This document shows positions 55,338-63,532 of a DNA stretch of 64,000 nt, piece by piece. Both the position numbers and the translations under genes were made by a program. Under the pieces are notes generated by a model. It had not been told where the DNA came from and did not search any database. It saw only the letters and a program-made list of their open reading frames with translations. Origin of the DNA: Flavobacteriales bacterium (GTDB lineage Bacteria; Bacteroidota; Bacteroidia; Flavobacteriales_D; Crocinitomicaceae). Each line of letters begins with the position of its first letter. The first letter of the stretch is position 1. The stretch lies in the NCBI GenBank assembly GCA_947447525.1, contig CANFJL010000006.1:1-64000 (forward strand), given 5' to 3'.

Positions 55338-55339
55338 AA

Positions 55340-56584
55340 ATGTCGTCAAGTCAAAAATCAAACTTCTCGCTGGTAGTTTACATCAGCAGAACAAAAGCAA
55401 AAAAGAACGGTGAAGTTCCCGTTCTAATGAAAATCAACATCAATGGAGAGCGTGTTGTCATGCAACTCCAGCGAAGTATTCTTCCCGAAGATTGGGATTC
55501 GAAACGCGCCAAAGTAATTGGTCGCTCACATGAAGCTCGTGAATTCAATGAGTATATTGATTCCGTAATTACTCGTACTCGCCAAAAGTACAGTGAGCTT
55601 ATCACCATGCACGATACCGTTACTCCGCAACTTTTACGTGATGCGGTTCTTGGTGTAAACACAGCAAAAGCTAAAATGATTATTGAAATTTGGGAAGATC
55701 ACATCGAAGGACTTCGTAAATTAATTGGCAAGGAAAGTACCTACGCCACATGCCAAAAGTACACTACAGCTAAAAATCATTTCTCAAACTTTCTCAGACT
55801 CAAATACAAAGTGAACGATGTGCCGATTAAATCAATCGATCATTATATGGTTACAGAATTTGGTATGTATTTGAAAACGGAGAAAGGTTGCAATTTCAAT
55901 ACGACAAATAAATTCCTTCAAAACCTAAAACGGATCACTTATCGCTGCTTACGCCATGGTTGGATTGTGAAAGATCCATTTGCTGGAATCAGCCTAACCA
56001 TGAAAGAAGTTGACCGCCCCTATTTAACAGAGGATGAATTGAAATCCATCATGGAATACAACTCGTCTTTTGATCGGCTTACTAAGGTAAGGGACTTTTT
56101 TGTGTTTTCCTGTTTCACAGGTTTAGCTTACGCGGATGTTAAAAAACTCAGACGTTGTGAAATTGAACGGAATGAGGCTGGATACTGGATTAAAACGAAA
56201 AGGAAAAAAACCGGTGGACGTTCAAATGTCCCTCTGTTGGATGTTCCGATGCAAATCATCAATAAGTACGTGGAATTGGGTCTGTTAGAAGCTGATGATC
56301 TAGTTTTGCCAGTATTAAGTAATCAAAAGATGAATGCTTACCTTAAAGAAATAGCAGACTTCTGTGGAATCACTAAAAAGTTATCATATCACATAGCTCG
56401 TCACACGTTTGCAACTACGCTGACCATGATGAATGGAGTTCCAATTGAATCAGTAAGCAAAATGCTCGGTCATAAAAACATTACAAGCACCCAGCACTAT
56501 GCGCGAATCGTCGATAAAAAAGTTGGTGAAGATATGGAGCGACTTTCCTCCAAAATAGGAAGTCGATTAGCAATGTCATTTTAA
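55340..56584 (+). CDS. Tyrosine recombinase/integrase of a tRNA-Ser island (CTnDOT-like)
   Basis: The 414-residue integrase has an N-terminal arm-binding domain (SNFSLVVYISRTKAKKNGEVPV), SAM-like core-binding domain (about 105-215) and C-terminal catalytic domain. Catalytic motifs are HIARHTFAT (His-x-x-Arg) and LGHKNITSTQHYARIVDKK (His, nucleophile Tyr). In the first motif, CFTGLAYADVKKL has no Arg where lambda-type integrases have one; IntDOT of CTnDOT also lacks it, so the enzyme is probably active. It reads away from the tRNA, 275 nt downstream of it, and ends at a strong terminator. Confidence 0.92.
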   Translation: MSSSQKSNFSLVVYISRTKAKKNGEVPVLMKININGERVVMQLQRSILPEDWDSKRAKVIGRSHEAREFNEYIDSVITRTRQKYSELITMHDTVTPQLLRDAVLGVNTAKAKMIIEIWEDHIEGLRKLIGKESTYATCQKYTTAKNHFSNFLRLKYKVNDVPIKSIDHYMVTEFGMYLKTEKGCNFNTTNKFLQNLKRITYRCLRHGWIVKDPFAGISLTMKEVDRPYLTEDELKSIMEYNSSFDRLTKVRDFFVFSCFTGLAYADVKKLRRCEIERNEAGYWIKTKRKKTGGRSNVPLLDVPMQIINKYVELGLLEADDLVLPVLSNQKMNAYLKEIADFCGITKKLSYHIARHTFATTLTMMNGVPIESVSKMLGHKNITSTQHYARIVDKKVGEDMERLSSKIGSRLAMSF

Positions 56585-56586
56585 GC

Positions 56587-56616
56587 AAAAAGCCATGGGA
56601 AACCATGGCTTTTTTT
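56587..56616 (+). terminator. Rho-independent terminator after the integrase gene
   Basis: AGCCATGG and CCATGGCT flank GAAA, with A-run upstream and T-run to 56616. It begins 2 nt after the stop codon. Confidence 0.92.
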
Positions 56617-56641
56617 ATACACTATTAGATTAGTTTAGAAA

Positions 56642-56863
56642 ATGGAAGAGAAATTTAGAATACGGTCATACGGATATGGTGAGTTAGCGCAACTCTATTT
56701 CCCAAACATTACTAAGAAAAGCGCAACATGGCAGCTGCGCATTTGGATTGTGTCTTCGGTTTCATTATGTGAAAAACTCGAGTCAGTTGGTTTCGTTAAA
56801 GGAAAAAGGTTATTAACGCCTATTCAGGTTAAGTTGATCGTAGGTGAGTTCGGTGAGCCTTGA
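56642..56863 (+). CDS. DUF4248 protein
   Basis: The 73-residue protein matches DUF4248, a small family on mobile DNA of Bacteroidota: FRIRSYGYGELAQLYFPN, LRIWIVSSVSL and LLTPIQVKLIVGEFGEP are its recurring features. It may be a DNA-binding or regulatory protein; function is unknown. It lies 57 nt after the integrase stop, behind the terminator. A decayed second copy is at 63197-63396. Confidence 0.83.
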   Translation: MEEKFRIRSYGYGELAQLYFPNITKKSATWQLRIWIVSSVSLCEKLESVGFVKGKRLLTPIQVKLIVGEFGEP

Positions 56864-56941
56864 GTAGATAATAATTTATTTTTAAGGCAAATTAACTGCA
56901 TCAAAGATTTATTTTTGAAAAAAAAACAAGGATATTTAATT

Positions 56942-57364
56942 TTATATTGATTTGACATTTTTGGATAAAGCATAATTTTTTAGTGCTTGGTCAAATGTTA
57001 ATATGAAATCTGTTTTAAGATTTACATCATCTATCATTTCCTTTATTACTTCATCAACAAAACTAATATCTTCCACTCTAGTATAATGGTTTTTTTTAAG
57101 AAAATTATCTAAAGCGCGATTTTTATATTCGGCGTCATCAATTTTTATATACCTATCTTTAGATACTTCATGTATAAAATTTCGAGTGTTTGGATTTCTT
57201 GAAAACTTCGAATTTAATAATTCGTAAAGTGTCGGAAATGGAATTAAAATCTTATAGTTAACTATTTCTTTTGAAAATAGTTCAATCATTTCTTGGTTAA
57301 GAGGATTAGAACTCGGATTAAACAATTCAATCCAATATCCAGTGTCTAAAATTAAGGTTTTCAT
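56942..57364 (-). CDS. PIN-domain nuclease, candidate toxin
   Basis: The 140-residue protein has the layout of a PIN-fold ribonuclease: TLILDTGYWIELF (first Asp), PFPTLYELLN (Glu), VEDISFVDEVIKEM (Asp) and DFILTFDQALKNYA (Asp), spaced as in VapC-type toxins. These acidic residues would bind Mg2+ and cut RNA. Its ATG overlaps the stop of the upstream small gene by 4 nt, as in toxin-antitoxin pairs. No VapB-like antitoxin is recognisable; the upstream protein would have that role. It is the last gene of the minus-strand series in the island. Confidence 0.8.
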   Translation of the reverse strand: MKTLILDTGYWIELFNPSSNPLNQEMIELFSKEIVNYKILIPFPTLYELLNSKFSRNPNTRNFIHEVSKDRYIKIDDAEYKNRALDNFLKKNHYTRVEDISFVDEVIKEMIDDVNLKTDFILTFDQALKNYALSKNVKSI

Positions 57365-57735
57365 GAAAAATCAAAGTCATTATTTGTCTCTGAATCATTA
57401 TTAAACCCTTCCCAGGGAGAACTTTGTTTTCTTCCAAATAAAAATACCCCTCCTATATAATCAGAATCAATAACTTTGAGTGTTACATAAATTCTATCCG
57501 AATTGCTAATTTCAGCAAATTTCTTAATATCCTTTTTTAGGTAATTAAAAAACATTGTATTTTTTTCTTTGAAATCTTTAGCTCCAGAAAAAACTTTGTC
57601 AGGACAAAAGTAATCTTTGATGTAAGCATAACCGTTACCTCTTTCTTCAGCATTATTTTTATCAAGCCAAGAATAAAATCCTTTGTAATCTCCTCTGATA
57701 CTTAAATCAAAACTAATATAAATTTTTATTTGCAT
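57361..57735 (-). CDS. Unrecognised small protein paired with PIN nuclease
   Basis: A 124-residue protein (ATG at 57735; TTG at 57771 is less likely). Sequence features are KIYISFDLSIRGDYKGFYSW near the N-terminus, LDKNNAEERGNGYAYI and a C-terminal FLFGRKQSSPWEGF followed by an acidic tail. I believe similar proteins with IYISFDLxxxGDYxGxYxWLD sequence occur in Bacteroidota, but I cannot name the family. Its stop overlaps the PIN gene's ATG by 4 nt. Likely an antitoxin or a partner of the PIN protein; this is inference from gene order, as it has no visible DNA-binding domain. Confidence 0.7.
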   Translation of the reverse strand: MQIKIYISFDLSIRGDYKGFYSWLDKNNAEERGNGYAYIKDYFCPDKVFSGAKDFKEKNTMFFNYLKKDIKKFAEISNSDRIYVTLKVIDSDYIGGVFLFGRKQSSPWEGFNNDSETNNDFDFS

Positions 57736-57801
57736 TTTTAATCTGTATAATAACAATGATTGATCAAACAAAAATTAGAGATATTATAATCTTTTTTTAA
57801 T

Positions 57802-58539
57802 CTAATTCAAAATTCTTTCTTCAACGATAATAGATTTATCTATCAAACCAATTATATTTAGGTTAGTAGAAAATTTCTTCCATTGATTTAAATTAGTCGG
57901 AGAGATTATTGTATTCTTTGATGAAAAAACACCACCATCCATCACCCATTTTTCCATACTAAAAATCAAATTACTATCAACCAAATCTTTGTTTGTTAAT
58001 TCAATAGCTGCAAAAGTCTCACAATCTGGCAAAACACACGTTTCGTATTTTAGGTTAATTAAGGTGAAAAAATGTTTTTGGTTGTTAAATTTAAACGTAA
58101 AAGATTCTTTGATTATTTCATTATGACCTATTTCGCTACTTGTAAAAGTTAAATAAAGAATATTTTGAGTAAATTGAATATTTTCAAAAGGATCATCTAT
58201 CTTCTCATACTTATTGATTGAAGGAAGTAGATCATCGAATTCTAATATTAGTACTTCAGATATATTGAGAGCGCCAAAGACGATAATACACTTACTTGTT
58301 ATTTTTTTATTTTCTTTTTGTTCTAAAACAAATAAATAATCTAAATTATTATCTGAATTGAATTCACCTTTTATTGATTTAGTTTTGTAGAATTCTGGAA
58401 ACTTTTTGAGAATTACATTTTCGATATCATCTTCAGTAATTAATTTTAAATTGCTTGTATTATTTTTTGCTGATTCTTTTGCAAACGATTCATTACACGA
58501 ACATAAGATTAATGAAATGATAACAATAAAAAATCTCAT
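57802..58539 (-). CDS. Hypothetical lipoprotein, candidate immunity protein
   Basis: The 245-residue product begins with RFFIVIISLILCSC, a lipoprotein signal (LCSC), and a 220-residue periplasmic part with no recognised domain. It lies 30 nt behind the gene for the GH19-domain protein. A periplasmic lipoprotein beside a cell-wall hydrolase without signal peptide fits an effector/immunity pair. That is inference from context. It is AT-rich, like its neighbours. Confidence 0.62.
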   Translation of the reverse strand: MRFFIVIISLILCSCNESFAKESAKNNTSNLKLITEDDIENVILKKFPEFYKTKSIKGEFNSDNNLDYLFVLEQKENKKITSKCIIVFGALNISEVLILEFDDLLPSINKYEKIDDPFENIQFTQNILYLTFTSSEIGHNEIIKESFTFKFNNQKHFFTLINLKYETCVLPDCETFAAIELTNKDLVDSNLIFSMEKWVMDGGVFSSKNTIISPTNLNQWKKFSTNLNIIGLIDKSIIVEERILN

Positions 58540-58569
58540 ATTATTTAAATAAATATTTTTTCTTCTAAT

Positions 58570-60099
58570 TTAAGCATTAAAAATTAATTTAGTTCTTTTA
58601 AAAGCATTTCGCCTTTCTTCATAGGAATTAGTTGAAATATTTATTTTCCTTGTAATAGCATTTACATGGGCGTCAGTATTTCCTAAATCTGCTAATTCAT
58701 CAATTTTTTCAAAAGCCCAAATTCCAAATCCAGCAAAAACAGCTTCTTTTGCGGTAAATACATCCTTCCCTAATGATAAATCAACGATACCAGGTAACAA
58801 CTTATTAATTGCTAGATTTACTTTGTAATAATTATCTCTTCCCGTCATTTGAAGTAAACCCCTCCCACGAAACAACCAACCATCACCTTGTTTAACGTTA
58901 CCTAATCTAAAATTTGGACTCCGATTGGCATCAGCATATGCAATATTGGCAATAGATTTTTCATCAGGTATTTTTTTCCACCCTGAACCATTTGAATTTT
59001 TCACCCCACCAATTTTCCCTGCTTTAATGTAATTTTCGGGATTGTTTTTAAAGGTCAAAAAGGGGCTTCCTGATCTCAATTTTTCAACTGTATAATATAA
59101 ATCTTCACCTTTAAATGCTCCTACCAAAGAATAGCCACTTTCGACATAAGCTTGAGCAAAAAAATGAGCTTTTCTAAGCGGTGTGTCGACTTTGAAAATT
59201 TCGTATAACTTCTTTTTAACTTTGTCTATTTCATAACTAGTGTTCATTTCCCGAACGATATCCTCAATTCTACTAATCGTAATTGGACTATTATTGGTCC
59301 AGACCATTTTAAGTTGCTCAATTGTAAAATCATTTTCGGCTATTTTTTCAGTAGAATCAGAATTAAATTTATCAATTGGATCAGAAAATGAAAAAAGATC
59401 ATCTTCAGTTGTGGCCTTTAATAGGAATGGGTCTGATGACTTTTTTTGTCTTTCTTCAATAACATTTTTATAAATAGAAATTTTACCTCTGGTTTCATAA
59501 CTATCTGTTAAATCCACAACTTTAGACAAAAAAGCTTCGTTTTTTTCATTCTGATGGATAGAAATATTAACTGTTTTTTGACCAGTGTTGAAAGAACGAT
59601 ACGTAAAATTAATTATGAATAAATTTTTTTTACTATCGGTTAAATTAATCTCTTCCGTAACGTTATTAATGTAAATACCCACTGTTTTAATTTCAAATGG
59701 AGGGTTATTTAATTTGAAATTATAAATACTAGGTGAAGTAACATTGATAATAAAAATTAATGGGTTAGTTTTTTTTAAATGGTTATCGAAAGCATTCTTA
59801 GCAATTTTTATAGACTCTGAAACTAAATTATTTTTTTGAATTAAATATGTTTTATTTTTCTCCAGATACAATTTGTCTCTTTCTTCCTCATTTGTAGTTG
59901 TTAAGGAAATCTTCGCATCTGGAATATTAATTTCAGATTTCACTGAAAAAAATATTTGAAAAACATTTTCTTTTTCAATAAAAATTATATTTTGTAACGA
60001 AACAAACACATTTAAAAGACTAAAGTCCTCCTTAACCCAATTTCCAAAAGGACTGGTAACACCAAACTCATCTGCAAATTCAAAAATACTATCTCCCAT
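58570..60099 (-). CDS. GH19 chitinase/muramidase-like domain protein with unknown N-terminal domain
   Basis: The 509-residue protein has an N-terminal half (1-260) that I do not recognise, then a GH19 lysozyme/chitinase-like domain (about 275-505). Its key residues are HFFAQAYVESGYS (catalytic Glu320), GEDLYY (second Glu332), GDGWLFRGRGLLQMTGRDNY (405-423), and AITRKIN near 482, as in phage and T6SS GH19 endolysins that cut peptidoglycan. No signal peptide or membrane helix is seen, so it is likely delivered by a secretion or contractile injection device or by lysis. It is in series with the 834-aa protein upstream (2-nt gap) and a lipoprotein downstream. Confidence 0.75.
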   Translation of the reverse strand: MGDSIFEFADEFGVTSPFGNWVKEDFSLLNVFVSLQNIIFIEKENVFQIFFSVKSEINIPDAKISLTTTNEEERDKLYLEKNKTYLIQKNNLVSESIKIAKNAFDNHLKKTNPLIFIINVTSPSIYNFKLNNPPFEIKTVGIYINNVTEEINLTDSKKNLFIINFTYRSFNTGQKTVNISIHQNEKNEAFLSKVVDLTDSYETRGKISIYKNVIEERQKKSSDPFLLKATTEDDLFSFSDPIDKFNSDSTEKIAENDFTIEQLKMVWTNNSPITISRIEDIVREMNTSYEIDKVKKKLYEIFKVDTPLRKAHFFAQAYVESGYSLVGAFKGEDLYYTVEKLRSGSPFLTFKNNPENYIKAGKIGGVKNSNGSGWKKIPDEKSIANIAYADANRSPNFRLGNVKQGDGWLFRGRGLLQMTGRDNYYKVNLAINKLLPGIVDLSLGKDVFTAKEAVFAGFGIWAFEKIDELADLGNTDAHVNAITRKINISTNSYEERRNAFKRTKLIFNA

Positions 60100-60101
60100 A
60101 A

Positions 60102-62606
60102 TTATTGATTAAGGCCAAGTAGAATGTCATCATTTCCGATAAATAATTCATTTTCAGGTTTGCAACATGGAAGTCCTTGTTCATCCTCAAAATAAGTGGA
60201 TTTAGCCTGAATGATAGTTAGTGTTGACGGAACTCTTGTTTCCCAGGTTCCCTCAACTTTAATTTCATTTTGATCCGCAACGTCTTTTAGAACTGAGGCA
60301 TATCGATCATCTTCAAAATCAGGAACTAAATCACCATCTGTATAGATTTCACCAGTTTCCATATAGTACAATACAGCTTTTTCGTATTGTGGTCGGACAG
60401 GAATTAACAATTTAGCCATTCCACTTTGAAGAAATGCTTCAAAAATGGGGTCATCATTTTTAATTTGAATTAATTCCGGCCAATCACATGTCTCATTATA
60501 ATAATATGGATAGAATACGTATGTTAAAATCTCCCATTGAAAGGCAGTTTCAAAGAACTTGACAAATTGTGCATAGCGTTCTAAACCTTCCGAAATGTTT
60601 ATTTGTGGTATTTCTGCTTTATTTTCACAATTGGTGTTGATACTGTAAAAGTTTTTACCAAAACTATAGCAATAAGGCTTGCTCATCATTTCAATACAAG
60701 CTCGTTTCAATTCTCGTTCTTCGATCAAACGGTTCAATGCTTCATTTGAATAAGTTGGATTTGAAACTTGATCCGCAGCAGCAGCATTGGCAGCTTGTTG
60801 TAATGCAAGTTCTTCATTGTATTTTTCAAGCTCAACTTGGTAAGCGTTTAGCAATGTTTCGTAGGTCAATTCTTGCCAATCTGACTCAAGCGCTGGGTCA
60901 GTAATACATTTCACTTTTACAGAACCTCCATAATTCACCGTTCTTTTATATGAAACAACAAATGACATTGAACCAATTATACTTTCGTTTAAATTGATAC
61001 TGAAATCAAAAGTGGTTGTTCCATTTTTTTTATGTTGGACAGGATCTTTTGCTTCGTACCCACTAAAATTCAAGCTGATAGTGGCATAGTTTGTTATAGG
61101 TTGGTACTCGTATGAACAAATACCATCTATTCTCGTGGCTACAAACCCTTGAGGGATAATAATACTAGGATGTACTTGGGATTGGGTATGACTGCTGTTT
61201 TCAACCGTGCCAGTTGGATTATAGTCCAAACTAATGAATTGAATTTCAGTTTGAAATGAGTCTACTGTAACACCATAGGAATTAGCAGCAAGATCGGCAT
61301 TGTCACTAGTTATATCTTGTGCAGAATTAATTCCAAATTCATTAAGTGTTTTAGGTGGAGTCAATGGCGAAGAAATGATTTCATCCGTTTCTGATTTCCA
61401 TTTCATTGCTTTTTTATAAAGTAAGGCTGGATGTGGAATATCAGATTCAAACATTAGTCTTCTGCCATAGTTTACTAATTGATTTGTATAGATTTTATCA
61501 ACCCAGCGATATACACCTGTAATGTGTTTTGTTCCTAAGCGATTATCAAAACCGTGTTTATTGTTTTCTTCAAATTCTCGAATCATCTTAGATGTTCGTC
61601 TTTCAGTCGTTTTTTGAACTACACGTTCAAGGGCACGTTCAGTAATCTCTTTCGCATAATTCTTTGCTTCAGTATTGGCTAAAGATGATGTTGTACTATT
61701 ATTATAACTAGTACTTGCATTAGCTGTTATGTTACCAATCATTTTTGATTTTTTGGAAACACTGACAGACCCACTTACATCAAATGACTTATCATTTTGA
61801 AGCTCTTTTGATATTTCTGAACTTAATTCATTTCGTTCAGTTGAAGTTGTGTCGTTTAATTTTTCAACTTCAGTTTCGGATGTGATTTCAGTTGTGTATT
61901 CTGTTCTCAATAAATTTCGTGTGCTTCGTTCCTTATATTCAGCTGCCATAACATTTTCAATGTGAGATACTTCTCCTGGCACGTAACAACATAATGTTTG
62001 TTCAACACGTCTGAATTCTTGAATACCTAAATTGTGTACTCCGTATAATTTCCCACCGCAATTACCGTAAACCCATGGTTTGAAACAGTTGAATACAAGT
62101 TCAGGAAAAATTATTGATAGGATACTTAAGTCTTTCAATTCAATCTCTCTATTTTTTTCTACATAGCGTTGCGTGATGATCATCTGCTCACATGCTTTAC
62201 GAACAGTAACGGTTTCACGCGCTGCAATTTGATAAAAAAGCTGATCCCATAAAATTAACTGATCTGCCATTGATAAAGGTGCAGGAATTGGCTCTTCAAA
62301 TGGTTTTTTAGTACTATCGTTTTTCTTTTGCTGCATTAATTTCACTGAAAAATCATAAAAATCAGGATTGATTTCTTTAACTTTTTTATATGTATTGAAC
62401 GCGTTGAATGACTCTAAAAATTGGGTATACTCATTAGCTGATTTATCTGCTGAAGGATTGTAAATGGGGCAACTGTTAAAATAACTTTGACTTATATCTG
62501 GATGTTCAATAAAATATAGTTCTTTTTCAGTTGGATCTATTTTATCCGGAGAACGAAAAGTATTGAAACTGAATAAGTTCGTTTTGATTTCAGGGATTGT
62601 AGCCAT
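60102..62606 (-). CDS. Large unrecognised protein (834 aa), partner of the GH19 protein
   Basis: I do not recognise this family. The N-terminus (1-215) is mixed alpha/beta; QTLCCYVPGEVSHIENVMAA at about 207-226 and GLPCCKPENE near the C-terminus give two Cys-Cys pairs. Residues about 225-345 are highly polar and helical (EKLNDTTSTERNELSSEISK, AKNYAKEITERALERVVQKT), likely coiled coil, around a Ser/Thr/Asn-rich segment. The rest is a large folded region (about 350-830) with strands typical of secreted or structural proteins. There is no signal peptide. It sits 2 nt before the GH19 gene, so coexpression is likely. It could be a carrier, a structural component or a toxin part; I cannot choose. 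Confidence 0.65.
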   Translation of the reverse strand: MATIPEIKTNLFSFNTFRSPDKIDPTEKELYFIEHPDISQSYFNSCPIYNPSADKSANEYTQFLESFNAFNTYKKVKEINPDFYDFSVKLMQQKKNDSTKKPFEEPIPAPLSMADQLILWDQLFYQIAARETVTVRKACEQMIITQRYVEKNREIELKDLSILSIIFPELVFNCFKPWVYGNCGGKLYGVHNLGIQEFRRVEQTLCCYVPGEVSHIENVMAAEYKERSTRNLLRTEYTTEITSETEVEKLNDTTSTERNELSSEISKELQNDKSFDVSGSVSVSKKSKMIGNITANASTSYNNSTTSSLANTEAKNYAKEITERALERVVQKTTERRTSKMIREFEENNKHGFDNRLGTKHITGVYRWVDKIYTNQLVNYGRRLMFESDIPHPALLYKKAMKWKSETDEIISSPLTPPKTLNEFGINSAQDITSDNADLAANSYGVTVDSFQTEIQFISLDYNPTGTVENSSHTQSQVHPSIIIPQGFVATRIDGICSYEYQPITNYATISLNFSGYEAKDPVQHKKNGTTTFDFSINLNESIIGSMSFVVSYKRTVNYGGSVKVKCITDPALESDWQELTYETLLNAYQVELEKYNEELALQQAANAAAADQVSNPTYSNEALNRLIEERELKRACIEMMSKPYCYSFGKNFYSINTNCENKAEIPQINISEGLERYAQFVKFFETAFQWEILTYVFYPYYYNETCDWPELIQIKNDDPIFEAFLQSGMAKLLIPVRPQYEKAVLYYMETGEIYTDGDLVPDFEDDRYASVLKDVADQNEIKVEGTWETRVPSTLTIIQAKSTYFEDEQGLPCCKPENELFIGNDDILLGLNQ

Positions 62607-63096
62607 AATTTTTGTTTTAAGAATTTATAAATAAGTTGTTTATTGGTTTATGTTTTTAATTTGTTTCCTTTGAATGCTTTCAAAATTATATTTCAGAATT
62701 CTCATTCACAATGGGATTTATACTAACATTCATAGGTATAAACCCCTTAATTTTCTCATGTTTTCAAAAATCAACTAAATTCTTTTTGATTTTGATTGAG
62801 ATTATTTCAGTTGAAATCAATATCTGATCATTTCAAACATATTAAAAAAACATATTAGATTTCATCAATAAAAATCTTGGATTTATTAATTATCAGATAT
62901 TTTTTCCTCTAAACACCAATGTGGTAAAGAGATTGGAGTTGGATTTGCAAATAAATGAGCTAATGTATTTTTAGAATGAATACTAACTTTTTTAGTATTT
63001 ATCCTAATAGTACCTATGGTCACTTTTACATACCTAAACCAACTTTTTGGTCAAAATTCATTTCAGAAGTTTGCCTCCTAATCGAAGCAAAACTTC
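62607..63096. other. Intergenic AT-rich stretch before the 834-aa gene
   Basis: 490 bp with no reading frame I can support. It must hold the promoter of the five-gene minus-strand series, but there is no clear TTG/TAnnTTTG pair next to 62606. Short frames on both strands around 62976-63267 lack recognisable features and conflict with each other. Confidence 0.5.
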
Positions 63097-63198
63097 ATGT
63101 CTCAACATTCGCATACTTCTATTTTCACAACAGCCTCCGGAGTTCTGGGAGGTGTAACTAAAGCAGTTACAGCTAAACCCATTTTTACTAACGAGTGA
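63097..63198 (+). CDS. Possible 33-aa protein
   Basis: ATG at 63097 to TGA at 63196 gives 33 residues with SIFTTASGVLGGVTKAVTAK in the middle, small and Gly/Ala/Val-rich. It ends where the decayed DUF4248 copy begins. Very small proteins often accompany DUF4248 genes on Bacteroides islands, which makes it worth noting, but no similarity is established. Confidence 0.28.
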   Translation: MSQHSHTSIFTTASGVLGGVTKAVTAKPIFTNE

Positions 63199-63396
63199 GC
63201 TTACGGCTTTGGTTAGCTCGCACAACTTTATTTTCCAAATATTATTATAAAAAGTGCAACATGGCAATTGCGCGTTTGAATCATAACGTATGTTTCCTTA
63301 TGCGAAAAAGCTCAAATAAGCGGCATTTGTTAATGAAAAAGATTGTTTATGCAATTACAGATTAAGTAGAATGTGGGGGAGTTTGGGGAGCCTTAA
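63197..63396 (+). pseudogene. Decayed copy of the DUF4248 gene
   Basis: The nucleotide sequence matches the DUF4248 gene at 56642-56863 over most of its length. The best block aligns without gaps from CACAACTTTATTTTCC (63221) through AGTGCAACATGGCAATTGCG, and both copies end in GGGGAGCCTT or GGTGAGCCTT. An insertion near 63215 and in-frame stops (for example AATAAG, GATTAAG) break the frame, and the N-terminal MEEKFRIR part is hardly preserved. It is a relic on the same strand, 6.5 kb from the intact gene. Confidence 0.8.
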
Positions 63397-63532
63397 TTGT
63401 TTCTAAATGTTAAAATTCAATATTATTTAAATCTGAATTTTGTAATTGTCACATCTAATTTTATAGTGTGTTTTATAAAACAAGTAATAACGTTTTGTCT
63501 CTTTGCGCAGTGGCGGAAATAGGAGCACAATT

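Noticed and set aside
62976..63267. 61-aa plus-strand and 69-aa minus-strand frames in the gap before the 834-aa gene
   Set aside because: They overlap each other on opposite strands, have no recognisable features, and the second covers part of the DUF4248 relic.
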